A DNA stretch of 64,000 nt from Magnetococcales bacterium. Lineage in GTDB: Bacteria > Pseudomonadota > Magnetococcia > Magnetococcales > Magnetaquicoccaceae. The stretch lies in assembly GCA_015231375.1 (NCBI GenBank), contig JADGBT010000001.1:1-64000 (forward strand). Direction: 5' to 3'. The notes beneath the pieces are model-generated. The model was not told the DNA's origin, did not search any database, and worked only from the letters and a program-made list of their open reading frames with translations. A program made the position numbers and the translations under genes. Of the stretch, positions 22,508 through 31,537 are shown piece after piece. Each line of letters opens with the position of its first letter. Within the stretch, counting starts at the first letter, position 1.

Positions 22508-24037
22508 TCAGATCTGCTTTTTGCGTCGATAGAAATCCAACAGGCCGTGCAGGGTGACGAATCCCCGCAATACCCCCTGGTTGCTCACCACCGCCAGGGC
22601 ATGCAACCGGTTTTCCATCATCAAATCCGCCGCCTGCCCGATGGAACTGGACAAAGTGACGGAAACCACCTTCTGGGTGGCGTTGATCTTGCCGATGGGC
22701 AGATTGCATAACGCCTTGTCACGGGCGTTCATCGCCTTGGTGCCGAAAAATGGTCCCATGATCTGCCGCAAATCGCTCTGGCTGACCACGCGAATCAATT
22801 TGCCTCCCCGCTCGATCCCCATATACCGGTAACCATCCTGACGCATGGCGTTGATGGCGACAATGACCCGCTCGTCCTCCTTCAGCGTGAAAGGATACTC
22901 GGTGATGACCGTGGCCACACTGCCCGCATCGTTGGGCGTGGGCAGGGAATCCTTGGCATACTGAATCGTTGGAATGGGACTGAAGATCTGTCCCTGGGCG
23001 ATCGATGCCTTGCCCCCGGATTTTCCTCCAGGCCCAAGCCCTCCACGGGCTGGCGTCGCGCCAGCATCCATGGCACTGTCCACCACTTCACGCCCCGGGT
23101 CCGCACCCGGATCATAGGGATCCAGAAAAGCGATCTCCCCTTCATCATCATTACCACCACCACCCGCCAACCCCTTGGCGCCACCGGCCAACGCTCCACC
23201 TTTGCCAACGCCACCATCCTTGCCCTGGGCCCCACCCGCCTGGCCCTTTCCTCCCGCCGACTTTGCGGCGGAAGCCGCTTTGGCCGGAGGCGGTGGAGGG
23301 GGCGGCGGTGGAGGCGGGGGCGGTGGTGGAGGTGGTGGAGGCGGCGGTGGAGGCGGCGGCGGTTCCACAGCGGCGGGAGCCGGCTTGGCAGCTTCGCTCC
23401 CTCCTTTTCCCCGTTGGGTGTCTGCGGCGATTTCAGCGTCCGATCCGGGAATCTTGACCTTCAACAACGTTTCGGCAAATCCCCTGGACAACACCCAATA
23501 GGCGTCCTGCGGCGGGAAATCGGAAACCTGAATCTGCACCTTCACGGCCAGATAGGTGGTATTCTCCTTGAAGGTGGTGGGGAAGTCCCCATAGGTGACG
23601 TGGGTGGTGCTGACCAGAAACAGATGGCCCCCTTCACTGAGTTTTTTTTCCACCAGATCGTTGAGCGCGCCCACCACCTGGTTGGAGACTTCCTGAAAAC
23701 CCTCCTGGATCTCTTCGTTGTACTCTCTGTTTTTGACCTGACTCTGAATGACCGAAGCCCCCATCATCATCATGAGGCCGGTCAGGGCAATGGAGGTGGC
23801 GATGTCAAAAATCAGGTGGATATCGCCCGAGTTCATGCCATCTTCGGTGACATAGGCAACGCTGCGATCCGATTCGAACAACAACTCCAGATCGTCGCGA
23901 CCTCTGTTCAGCTCGATCTCCTGGAGCGAGCAGACCACGGGAGCAGCGGTCAGGGTGTTGAGATCGTTACCCAGTTTGGTGACATAGTTCAGGAAAAAGG
24001 GACGTGCCCTTTTTACGATATCTTGGGGTGTTTCCAT
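22508..24037 (-). CDS. CheC/CheX-like domain fused through a polyproline linker to a CBS pair
   Basis: This 509-residue protein of unusual architecture has three parts. Residues 1-190 resemble the CheC/CheX/FliY fold: GDIHLIFDIATSIALTGLMMMM then EEIQEGFQEVSNQVVGALND, with the family's Glu...Asn spacing. A run of about 26 prolines and a Gly/Ala/Lys-rich linker follow (about 210-330). The C-terminal 140 residues form two CBS-like motifs (YRYMGIERGGKLIRVVSQSDL and RLHALAVVSNQGVLRGFVTLHGLLDF), which usually bind adenine nucleotides. A role as an energy-responsive chemotaxis phosphatase or switch-associated protein is inference. It lies downstream of cheY, separated by a hairpin. Confidence 0.75.
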   Translation of the reverse strand: METPQDIVKRARPFFLNYVTKLGNDLNTLTAAPVVCSLQEIELNRGRDDLELLFESDRSVAYVTEDGMNSGDIHLIFDIATSIALTGLMMMMGASVIQSQVKNREYNEEIQEGFQEVSNQVVGALNDLVEKKLSEGGHLFLVSTTHVTYGDFPTTFKENTTYLAVKVQIQVSDFPPQDAYWVLSRGFAETLLKVKIPGSDAEIAADTQRGKGGSEAAKPAPAAVEPPPPPPPPPPPPPPPPPPPPPPPPPPAKAASAAKSAGGKGQAGGAQGKDGGVGKGGALAGGAKGLAGGGGNDDEGEIAFLDPYDPGADPGREVVDSAMDAGATPARGGLGPGGKSGGKASIAQGQIFSPIPTIQYAKDSLPTPNDAGSVATVITEYPFTLKEDERVIVAINAMRQDGYRYMGIERGGKLIRVVSQSDLRQIMGPFFGTKAMNARDKALCNLPIGKINATQKVVSVTLSSSIGQAADLMMENRLHALAVVSNQGVLRGFVTLHGLLDFYRRKKQI

Positions 24038-24207
24038 CGCTTAACGCTCGCTCATATATCCACATGGGTGTGATCCAAGGATCTGGCGAGGGATTTAAAG
24101 CAAATTTCATACCATTACAAAAAATTGGCGCCGGGAAGCCAGCAGGGGATGAAGCCGAGGCGGGATGGGACGGAAATGGAAAGAATACAAGCACGACGGA
24201 AAGAGAA

Positions 24208-24262
24208 GGCAGAAACACCATTGCCTGCACCCATGGGGATTGCGAACAATGGTGTTTCTGCC
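24208..24262 (-). terminator. Perfect 16-bp stem-loop downstream of cheY
   Basis: GGCAGAAACACCATTG (24208-24223) is the exact inverse of CAATGGTGTTTCTGCC (24247-24262), with a 23-nt loop. On the minus strand the stem is followed by a CTTCTCTTTC pyrimidine tract. It probably ends or attenuates the chemotaxis transcript before the CheC/CBS gene. Confidence 0.7.
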
Positions 24263-24293
24263 GACTGTGTGTGAGGCGGCGGATGCGACCGGT

Positions 24294-24668
24294 CTACTTC
24301 AGGAAGCGTTCCAGTTCGACCTGGAGGGTTTCCGGGGTGAACGGTTTTTTGATGTGTCCATTGGCTCCGGCTTCCATGGCGGCTCCCACTTTGGTCTCTC
24401 CGCCTTCGGTGGTGACCATGACAATGGGGATGTTCTTGATGGCCGGAGGACCGCTGCGGACCGATTTGACGAAATTCAAGCCATCCATGATCGGCATGTT
24501 CCAGTCCGAGAGGATCAACTTGAAGTTGGTGTCGGTTTTGAGCAGGTCCATGCCTTGCTGGCCATCGCCCGCTTCCAGGATGTCCGTGATTTTGAAACCG
24601 GCCTGACGTAGGCCACGAGCCACAATTTTCCGCATGACGCTGGAGTCGTCAACGATCAATACGCGCAT
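24294..24668 (-). CDS. CheY-like single-domain response regulator (second copy)
   Basis: The 124-residue protein consists only of a receiver domain. It has the acidic pair in VLIVDDSS, the phosphoacceptor Asp in LILSDWNMPIMDG, Thr in VMVTTEGG and Lys in HIKKPFTPETL. No output domain is present, so it should act by binding a target such as FliM or as a phosphate sink. ATG 24668 is preferred over the frame start at 24710 because GAGAGGGA lies just upstream. It shares the MVTTEG segment with the cheY at 25304. Confidence 0.92.
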   Translation of the reverse strand: MRVLIVDDSSVMRKIVARGLRQAGFKITDILEAGDGQQGMDLLKTDTNFKLILSDWNMPIMDGLNFVKSVRSGPPAIKNIPIVMVTTEGGETKVGAAMEAGANGHIKKPFTPETLQVELERFLK

Positions 24669-24779
24669 ATTCCCTCTCTGCAATCCGTCGGGCTGGTTGA
24701 AACGATACACGGTTAAGTCAAAATTAGTACCTTGGCAGAAAAGCGCCGGAGGTTCAAGTTTTTTCTGGCCCAGGTAATA

Positions 24780-25256
24780 TTACAGGCTGGCATGGACCAT
24801 GAGCACGCCTTCATCCATCTGAAAGGTGAAGACTGTGGTCGGGTGATTGGTTTTCCACTGTGCAGTGTACTCCTGACCGACGATGGCCACCGGCGGAGAG
24901 AGATTGACACTGCCGATCTGGGCTTTGGTTTTCATGCCGCCGCACACCATGTTGGCCAGTTCCGCTGCTCCGTCGAGCAGATCTTCCATGGTCAGTTCAT
25001 CGGGGGAAAGTCCCACGATGCGCGACACGATTTCCCGCAACAGGGCCTGACTGCATGACACGCCCACCATGCCATGCAATTGTCCGTCCAATCGCACCAG
25101 TCCCACCACTTCGTTGGTCAGGGTGAAGGAATCCGCACTCTCTTGACCAGCGAAGACCACTTCGGACATGGCCATGGAGGTCATCATTTCCGTGACCGCG
25201 AGGCGCAAGCCGGTCAAGAGTTTGTGCATCAGTTCGACAGTATCGGATCCGCTCAT
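24780..25256 (-). CDS. cheX: CheX-like chemotaxis phosphatase
   Basis: The 158-residue protein has the CheC/CheX fold. The catalytic-type helix reads DGAAELANMVCGGMKTK, with the conserved E-x2-N spacing that CheX uses to dephosphorylate CheY-P. No CheZ is seen in the window, so this protein probably supplies signal termination. It sits between two cheY genes in the same orientation. Confidence 0.85.
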   Translation of the reverse strand: MSGSDTVELMHKLLTGLRLAVTEMMTSMAMSEVVFAGQESADSFTLTNEVVGLVRLDGQLHGMVGVSCSQALLREIVSRIVGLSPDELTMEDLLDGAAELANMVCGGMKTKAQIGSVNLSPPVAIVGQEYTAQWKTNHPTTVFTFQMDEGVLMVHASL

Positions 25257-25303
25257 GGGACGCTCCGTGAAGGGTGGGGATGCTGGATTGACGACCGATG
25301 CGC

Positions 25304-25681
25304 TTAAAGACCGCCCATGCCCAAGGCTTCCATGATGCGGGCCGCCATCTCTTCTTGCGTGAAGGGTTTGGTCTGGTAGTGGATGGCACCGGCCTGGATG
25401 GCTTTGATGATGTAGTCTTTTTCGCCTTCGGTGGTGACCATCATCACCGGAATGTGCGCCCAGCGTGGATCGGCTTTGAGCAGTTTCAGCACTTCAAGAC
25501 CATTCATGCCGGGCATGTTCCAGTCCAGAAGGATCAGGGCGACCTCTTCGCCGTGTTTTTCCAGGACTTTGATGCCCATGTCGCCGTTTTCCGCTTCGAG
25601 CACCTCGAAGCCGACCATGGCTCCGATGCCGCTGATGACGCGACGAATGGTTCTGGAGTCGTCAATGGTGAGTAGTTTCAT
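25304..25681 (-). CDS. cheY: Chemotaxis response regulator CheY
   Basis: This is a 125-residue receiver-only protein. It has the acidic pair in LLTIDDSRT, the phosphoacceptor Asp in LILLDWNMPGMNG, Thr in MMVTTEGEK and Lys in YQTKPFTQEE. Phospho-CheY would bind FliM, encoded at 41498, and change flagellar rotation. It follows cheR by 53 nt in the operon. Confidence 0.93.
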   Translation of the reverse strand: MKLLTIDDSRTIRRVISGIGAMVGFEVLEAENGDMGIKVLEKHGEEVALILLDWNMPGMNGLEVLKLLKADPRWAHIPVMMVTTEGEKDYIIKAIQAGAIHYQTKPFTQEEMAARIMEALGMGGL

Positions 25682-25734
25682 GAGGTTTCACTTTTTCAAA
25701 ACGTGTTTCCAGGTTGCGACTCACTTGCATGTCT

Positions 25735-26562
25735 TCAGGTTGGGCGGTACAGTGCGGCGCTGCCCATCATGACTTGTTGAAACCCGTTCGTGTACCCCCT
25801 GGGTGATTCCGACGCACCGATCGCCAGGAGTCCATCTTTTTGAAGACTGTCATGAATCTTGCCATAGATTTGACGCTTCAATTCATCCGAGAAATAGATC
25901 AACACATTGCGGCAGAGCACGAAGTCGAATATCCCATGTTCCTTGAAGGGACTCATGAGATTGAATTGCTGAAACTTCACCAGATTGCGCACCTCCGGCG
26001 CCACTTCGTAGACCATGCCGTTCTTTTTGAAATAGCGCTCCAGGAACTCCGGACGCATGCCACGGGAGATGGCCAGTTGGCTGTAGCGTCCCGAGGAGGC
26101 CAGCACGATGGCCGAAGGGGAGAGGTCCGTGGCCAGGATGGAAAATTTGCTGATCGGCGGAGGCGCGTCCACTTTGCTCAACTCTTCGTTGATCAGCATG
26201 GAGATCGAATAGGGCTCCTGACCCGTGGAGCAGGCCGCCGACCAGATGCGCACCTGGGGCGCGGTACGGGCTTTTTTGACCAGGGCCGGCACCACATGAT
26301 CGGACAAAGCCGACGCGAAGGAGTCGTCGCGGAACCACAAGGTTTCGTTGGTGGTCATGGCGTCGATCACCTTGGTCCGCAACGGGCCGGTGTCGGCTTT
26401 CAGTTTGGCGTGCAACTGGAGAAAGTTCTCGCAGCCGTTCTGAACCAGCAGAACGGTCAGACGGTTTTCGATCAGATATTCCTTGCCGGGATTGATCTGA
26501 ATGCCGCTGTGCTCGTTGATGAAATGACGAATGGCGTCGAATTCTTCTTGAGTGATGGCCAT
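25735..26562 (-). CDS. cheR: Chemotaxis protein methyltransferase CheR
   Basis: CheR methylates glutamates of chemoreceptors with SAM. The 275-residue protein has the N-terminal helical domain (ITQEEFDAIRHFINEHSGIQI) and the SAM domain with IWSAACSTGQEPYSISM, plus FDFVLCRNVLIYF and ESPRGYTNGFQQVMMGSAALYRP near the end. It starts 2 nt after cheB, so the adaptation pair is coupled. Confidence 0.95.
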   Translation of the reverse strand: MAITQEEFDAIRHFINEHSGIQINPGKEYLIENRLTVLLVQNGCENFLQLHAKLKADTGPLRTKVIDAMTTNETLWFRDDSFASALSDHVVPALVKKARTAPQVRIWSAACSTGQEPYSISMLINEELSKVDAPPPISKFSILATDLSPSAIVLASSGRYSQLAISRGMRPEFLERYFKKNGMVYEVAPEVRNLVKFQQFNLMSPFKEHGIFDFVLCRNVLIYFSDELKRQIYGKIHDSLQKDGLLAIGASESPRGYTNGFQQVMMGSAALYRPT

Positions 26563-26564
26563 GG

Positions 26565-27821
26565 TCAGCGGGCCACTGAGGGGTTGCAGAGTTGAATGAT
26601 CCTGGGACCGATGGCTTCCAGAGACAGGGATTCGTCGGAGAGACCTTTTTCTTCAACAGAACGGGGCATGCCGTACACCACGCAGGATTGCTTGTCTTGA
26701 GTGATACACCACGTTTTGCCTCCGCGCTTCAGTGCGTCCACACCGTTGGTTCCATCCCGTCCCATGCCGGTGAGGATAATGCTCAAAACGCTCCCCGTGA
26801 AGGAAGCGGCCACAGACATGAACAGCACATCGATCGCCGGACGACATTCGTTGACCTTGGGTCCGTCGTTGAGAATCAGTTTGAAGCTTCCTTCGCGATT
26901 TTGCAAGGTCATATGTCGTCCTCCCATGGCAATAGTGACACTTCCGGGTGTCAAAGGTTGCTCGTCCCTGGCCTCTTTGACCGTCAGTCCCGACGCGCGG
27001 CTCAACTGCGCGGCCAGGGAGGTGGTGAAAACGGGAGGCATGTGTTGCACGATCAGGGTGGGAATGGGTAACTTTTCCTTGAGAAGGGAAAAAATCGTGG
27101 TCAAGGCCGCCGGACCCCCGGTGGAAGAGCCGATCAGCAGCAGTTCCGGGTTGGTCGGACTCTTCAAGGCGATGGCGGCGCGAGGCGCGAAGGAGACCGC
27201 AGGAGCAGGGGGGGGCGGACTCTTTTCCACCGGACGGGGCAGCACCGGTGGTCGGAACGGGGACGGCGCCGACGTGGGAAAACGGGGAGCCGCTCCGGCT
27301 GTGGCAAACGCCGTTGCCTGGGGAGCCGTGGTCGGAGTCGTGGCCGATGCGGGCGTGGTCGGGGTCGTGGCGGGTGGCTGATCGTTGTCGGTGTTTTGCA
27401 GCAGCAGCGTCAGGATGGGTTCCAGACTGTGACGCAAGGCGGATTTGGCCCGCTCGACATTGTTTTCCAGGGGCTTGGTGATGAAGTCGATGGCCCCGGC
27501 GTTGAGGCATTCGACAATGATGTTGGCGTTGGAGCGGGAGGTGGAACTCACCATCACCACCGTCAGCCTGGGAAACCGCTTGCGCAATTCCTTGAGGGTG
27601 GTCAGACCGTCCATGACCGGCATCTCCACGTCCAGAAGCACCACATGGGGCTTTTCCGGGTCGTTGGAGGCGAATTGCGCGACGATTTTATCCAGGGCCA
27701 GCTTGCCGTTGGAGGAGGTGTTGGTGACGCGGATGCCGGGAATGCTCTCCGCGACCTTTTTCATGATCATGCGATAGGTGATGGTATCGTCCACCACCAT
27801 GGCGTTGATGAATTCAGCCAT
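26565..27821 (-). CDS. cheB: Chemotaxis response regulator protein-glutamate methylesterase CheB
   Basis: CheB demethylates receptors when phosphorylated. The 418 residues comprise a receiver domain (AMVVDDTITY, VVLLDVEMPVMDG, DFITKPL), a roughly 70-residue Ala/Thr/Pro-rich linker and the methylesterase domain. The catalytic triad is visible in LIGSSTGGPAAL (Ser), LIVQHMPP (His) and ILTGMGRDGTNG (Asp). The linker is longer than in E. coli CheB. It is followed after 2 nt by cheR. Confidence 0.95.
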   Translation of the reverse strand: MAEFINAMVVDDTITYRMIMKKVAESIPGIRVTNTSSNGKLALDKIVAQFASNDPEKPHVVLLDVEMPVMDGLTTLKELRKRFPRLTVVMVSSTSRSNANIIVECLNAGAIDFITKPLENNVERAKSALRHSLEPILTLLLQNTDNDQPPATTPTTPASATTPTTAPQATAFATAGAAPRFPTSAPSPFRPPVLPRPVEKSPPPPAPAVSFAPRAAIALKSPTNPELLLIGSSTGGPAALTTIFSLLKEKLPIPTLIVQHMPPVFTTSLAAQLSRASGLTVKEARDEQPLTPGSVTIAMGGRHMTLQNREGSFKLILNDGPKVNECRPAIDVLFMSVAASFTGSVLSIILTGMGRDGTNGVDALKRGGKTWCITQDKQSCVVYGMPRSVEEKGLSDESLSLEAIGPRIIQLCNPSVAR

Positions 27822-27848
27822 GCATCGCTCCCATCGGTCCCGTCAGAT

Positions 27849-29561
27849 CTATAGCGTCCATCGGTAAACCGCCTTGGCGCGGTTGCCGCGCCCCTGATAT
27901 TCCAACGAATGGCACAAGGAGCGCACCAGCGCGATGCCCCGTCCACCATGGCCGATATTGCCATGCAGTTGGGAGTGAACCTGATCCAGTTCGAATCCGG
28001 ATCCCGTGTCCTCCATGAGAATGTGAATTTCGCCACCTCTGGGTTCGGTGCCGATTTGGTCCGGTGGCCGGGGAGTGTGGGAGAGTTCCAGACGGATGGA
28101 GCCTTCATCCAGACGGGAGAGACGCTCCTCCCGCTGGGTGTAGTACTGGATGAATCCCTCGGGGGTTTTCTTGGTGCCGGTATCCAGTTTAAGCAGACCG
28201 TGGTCCAGGGCGTTGGAGAACAACTCCGCCAGAATGGTGTAAAGCCGCTCCCGGTGTCCGCTCGGCGCTTGAAGATTCATCACCGTATTGATGATCGTCG
28301 GCAGGGGATCCACGCTTTTCAGGGTGTGGGCACTGAAGGTGAACGCGGCTTCCCAGGGGGTCGGGGGAATGGCGGTGCGTTGACGTTTCTCCTCGATGCC
28401 CCGAGGCTCCTCTCCGGCCCGGTCGCAGACGATTTCCAACAGGCTGATGTCGTCGGTCTGCTGGGCCGTGCCCCGGAACTGCTCCAGATCGTCGAGAATG
28501 GCGTGAAACAGGGTCTCGGGCGCATGGGTGCCGTCGAAATGGCTCTCCAGACGTTCCGAGCCGTACATGCCGTCGTCGGGGGCCGTGGCTTCGGTCACGC
28601 CGTCGGAGTGCAGGAACACCCGGTAATCCGGACGGATTTCCAGGATCTCCACCTTGCGGTCCTCCCGGGTCATGGGGACCACCCCCAACGGCATGCGGGT
28701 CGAGGGGATGCGGTGTACCAGACGGCCCGAGCCATCCACGATCAGCACATCCGGCAGACCGCCGTTCCAGATCGCCAGGCTTTGCTGCCGATGGTCCACC
28801 TCGATCAGGCAGGCGGCGCAGAACATCCGTCGGGGCATGATCGACAACAACTTGATGTTCATCGCCTCGGCCATGTCGCCGATGGAAAAACCCTGGGCGG
28901 TCATGTCGTAGAAGATGTCTGCCACCGGCATGGCCGCCACCGCCGCCGACAATCCGTGTCCGGTGAAATCCCCCAGCATGATGTGCAGTCCGCCGGCCGG
29001 GTTGTAACTGGCCACCAGCAGATCGCCGTTGAACAGCGTCATCGGCGAGGTCCAGTGGTTCAGGCACGGGGCGTCCAGCAGGTTGCCGGCCCGCACGATG
29101 TGGGCAAAGATGTGTTTTCCCACTTCGAGTTCCTGATTGACCCGCTCCTGATGGAGTTCCAACTCCTCCTTTTGCACCCGCAGACGGGCGTGCAACTGGC
29201 GGATCCGTTCCATGGCACCGATCTTGGCTTGCAGAATGGTGCGGTTGAACGGCTTGGTCAGAAAATCATCCCCGCCGGAGTCGATGCATTGCACCAGCCC
29301 CTCTTCATCGGTCACCGCCGTCAGAAAGATGATCGGCGTGAAGTGGGACGCGTGCAGGGTCTTGATCTCCCGCGCCGCTTCGTAACCGTTCATGCCGGGC
29401 ATGCGGATGTCCATCAGCACCAGATCCGGATGATGGAGCGCAAAACCCTCCACACCGTCGCGGCCATTGTTGGCCGTGATGACCTCGTGTCCTTCCTTGC
29501 CCAGCAACCGTTGCAGAATCGTCCGGTTGATCGGGTCGTCATCGACGATCAGGATCTTCAT
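27849..29561 (-). CDS. Response regulator with SpoIIE/RsbU-type PP2C phosphatase and RsbW-like kinase domain
   Basis: The 570-residue protein has three domains. A receiver (ILIVDDDPINR, LVLMDIRMPGMNG, FLTKPFN) occupies about residues 1-120. A short coiled coil leads to a PP2C/SpoIIE phosphatase (FNGDLLVASYNPAGGLHIMLGDFTGHGLSAAV, FLHSDGVTEA) at about 155-375. A C-terminal GHKL ATPase of RsbW type follows (LAELFSNALDHGLL, MEDTGSGF, GGRGIALVRSL). Such proteins both phosphorylate and dephosphorylate a STAS antagonist; the STAS protein is encoded 52 nt upstream. Inference: phosphorylation, perhaps by the CheA next door, controls a partner switch. Confidence 0.92.
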   Translation of the reverse strand: MKILIVDDDPINRTILQRLLGKEGHEVITANNGRDGVEGFALHHPDLVLMDIRMPGMNGYEAAREIKTLHASHFTPIIFLTAVTDEEGLVQCIDSGGDDFLTKPFNRTILQAKIGAMERIRQLHARLRVQKEELELHQERVNQELEVGKHIFAHIVRAGNLLDAPCLNHWTSPMTLFNGDLLVASYNPAGGLHIMLGDFTGHGLSAAVAAMPVADIFYDMTAQGFSIGDMAEAMNIKLLSIMPRRMFCAACLIEVDHRQQSLAIWNGGLPDVLIVDGSGRLVHRIPSTRMPLGVVPMTREDRKVEILEIRPDYRVFLHSDGVTEATAPDDGMYGSERLESHFDGTHAPETLFHAILDDLEQFRGTAQQTDDISLLEIVCDRAGEEPRGIEEKRQRTAIPPTPWEAAFTFSAHTLKSVDPLPTIINTVMNLQAPSGHRERLYTILAELFSNALDHGLLKLDTGTKKTPEGFIQYYTQREERLSRLDEGSIRLELSHTPRPPDQIGTEPRGGEIHILMEDTGSGFELDQVHSQLHGNIGHGGRGIALVRSLCHSLEYQGRGNRAKAVYRWTL

Positions 29562-29613
29562 GCCGTCTTTCGCATTCGAACTTTCGCATTCAAAAAGGGG
29601 GCGGTCTTTTCGG

Positions 29614-29928
29614 TCAGGCGATCTTGAACAGGCGTTGGAAATTGGCGGTTTCCAGGATCTTGCGGATTTCCGGACGGGTGTTGATGATCTCGATGTCCGA
29701 TTCGTTGGCGCCGGCCTCTTCCCGCAGCAGCAGCAGCATGCCCAGCGCCGACGAGTCGATGTATTCGGTGCCGGCCAGATCGATCACGAACCGTCTGCCC
29801 TGATTGTCCTCTCCGGAATCGCTTTGATAGGCGGCGCGGAACTGGGAGTGCATCTCGAAGTTGAAACGACCTTTGACTCCGATGACGGTCTCCTTGTCAC
29901 TGCGGCTGACATGAATGGTTCCAGACAT
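29614..29928 (-). CDS. STAS-domain anti-sigma-factor antagonist-like protein
   Basis: The 104-residue protein is a single STAS domain. The phosphorylatable serine lies in EYIDSSALGMLLLLR, the signature of SpoIIAA/RsbV proteins. It is the probable substrate of the RsbU/RsbW-like protein encoded just downstream. Its final target is unknown because no sigma factor or other partner is in the window. Confidence 0.92.
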   Translation of the reverse strand: MSGTIHVSRSDKETVIGVKGRFNFEMHSQFRAAYQSDSGEDNQGRRFVIDLAGTEYIDSSALGMLLLLREEAGANESDIEIINTRPEIRKILETANFQRLFKIA

Positions 29929-30024
29929 GGGGTTCTCCTGTGTTCAATAGGTGAGTAGAAAAAACATGATGGTCTTTGGCGTCGGGGACGCAACCCGAAA
30001 CACGGGGTTTGCCGAACGCTCGTG

Positions 30025-31005
30025 TCAAAACAACTCGATGCCGCCTTCGTCCATGCTGGTCTGCTGCACAGCCTGACGGTCGGCGATGTTGAAGCGTTCC
30101 ACCTGTTGGGCGAGCGCTTCCTGGATGGACTCGGCGTCGTGTTCGCCGAGATCGGATGGAAACAACGCCGACAGTTGTTCCAGCACCGCGAATTTTCGTT
30201 CCATGCTGTGGGTCAACTGGGTGATCATGTCCTCGAACTGCAAGGACATCACCGCGATGCCCACCCGCATGTTGATCTCTTCGGTGATCTCGGCCACCTT
30301 GCCGATGGTGTCGGAGGTGAACTGGTCGATGGCGTTGACCTCTTCCATCATGAAGTCCACCCGGCCTTTGGATTCGATGGCGAAACTCATATCCTTGGAG
30401 GCCATCACCTCGATGATCTCCTTGGTGGCCATGATGTTCTCCCGGGCCTGATCGATCACGTCGCTGATCTTGCCGCTGAAGGCGTGGGAGTTGCCCGCCA
30501 GTTTGCGCACCTCGTCGGCCACCACGGCAAAGGAGCGCCCCGCCTGACCGGCGCGGGCCGCCACGATCCGGGCGTTGAGGGAGAGCACATGGGTCTGTTC
30601 CGCGATGCCGTTGATGTCCTTGATGAGAATCACCACTTCGTTCATCTGACTGGCCAGCGCGTCCACCCGGTGCACCATCTCCATGCTCTGACGGCTCACC
30701 AGGATGATGTGATCCACAAAGGTGCGCAGGATCTTGTCGGTCTCGCTGACGAACTTGCGAATGCTGATCGCCGAGTCGTCCGCATCCTTGGAGACATCCA
30801 TGGATTGGGTGAGCGAGGAGACCAGTTGATGCTGATCGTTGGACTTGTCCCGCAGACCGTTGAAACTGTCGGTCAACTTGACAATGGCGTCTTGCACCAG
30901 TGAGCGGATCTGGCTCATCTCCACGCGCACGCTGTCCACTTCGCGCGTGACCTCTTCGCGGATCTCCCGGATGAGCTGGTCGTTGCGGCCGGTCATCACA
31001 GTCAA
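30025..31005 (-). CDS. Soluble methyl-accepting chemotaxis-like protein
   Basis: The 326-residue protein has no transmembrane segment and is mostly coiled coil. The conserved MCP hairpin tip is recognisable but diverged: IKDINGIAEQTHVLSLNARIVAARAGQAGRSFAVVADEVRKLA. The C-terminus has ITQLTHSMERKFAVLEQL, then an acidic tail. It probably joins the CheA/CheW array in the cytoplasm. The start overlaps the cheW stop by 4 nt (ATGA), so receptor and coupling protein are made together. No obvious sensory domain is seen. Confidence 0.9.
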   Translation of the reverse strand: MTVMTGRNDQLIREIREEVTREVDSVRVEMSQIRSLVQDAIVKLTDSFNGLRDKSNDQHQLVSSLTQSMDVSKDADDSAISIRKFVSETDKILRTFVDHIILVSRQSMEMVHRVDALASQMNEVVILIKDINGIAEQTHVLSLNARIVAARAGQAGRSFAVVADEVRKLAGNSHAFSGKISDVIDQARENIMATKEIIEVMASKDMSFAIESKGRVDFMMEEVNAIDQFTSDTIGKVAEITEEINMRVGIAVMSLQFEDMITQLTHSMERKFAVLEQLSALFPSDLGEHDAESIQEALAQQVERFNIADRQAVQQTSMDEGGIELF

Positions 31006-31493
31006 CTTGACGCCTGATTGTTCAGCCCCAGCACCGTGGCCACGTCGAGAATGATCAGGAGATTGCGTTCGAACTCCACCACCCCGTGGACGAAATCGGC
31101 GGCGATGCCGGTCAGGTTGGCCGGTGGCGGCAGGATGTTGTCATCCACGATGTCCCGCACATCCCCGAGCTGATCCACGGCCAGTCCCACCGGATCCTCC
31201 CAGGGACATTTGGTCATGGCCAGTTCGTGGTCGATTTTCAATACCTCGTCGCGCGTCTTCATGATGACGTTGTACTGTTTGCCCCGGCTTTCGCCGGAGT
31301 CGGGTTTCGACCAGCAGAGTCGGGATTTCAGATCGAACAGGGTGATGACCCGACCACGGATGTTCAGCATGCCCCGGATGTAGTCCGGAGAGCCGGGGAC
31401 CGGGGTACACTCCATGGAGCGGTTGATCTCGCGGACCAGGAGAATATCGATCCCGAGATAGAGGTCGCCCAGGGTGAAAGTGCTGACGAGCAT
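31002..31493 (-). CDS. cheW: Chemotaxis coupling protein CheW
   Basis: The 163-residue CheW domain begins VSTFTLGDLYLGIDILLVREINR, with IRGMLNIRGRVITLFDLKSRL and GLAVDQLGDVRDI. It links receptors to CheA. It lies 44 nt downstream of cheA and overlaps the MCP-like gene. Confidence 0.93.
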   Translation of the reverse strand: MLVSTFTLGDLYLGIDILLVREINRSMECTPVPGSPDYIRGMLNIRGRVITLFDLKSRLCWSKPDSGESRGKQYNVIMKTRDEVLKIDHELAMTKCPWEDPVGLAVDQLGDVRDIVDDNILPPPANLTGIAADFVHGVVEFERNLLIILDVATVLGLNNQASS

Positions 31494-31537
31494 GGCAAGG
31501 GTTACTCCGGCGGTTCTGGTTTCACAGTGTCAATGCG

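Noticed and set aside
23288-23365. Frameshift or sequencing error at the proline-encoding GC-rich run
   Set aside because: The frame is continuous on both sides, and both the CheC-like and CBS parts are in register, so no error needs to be assumed.
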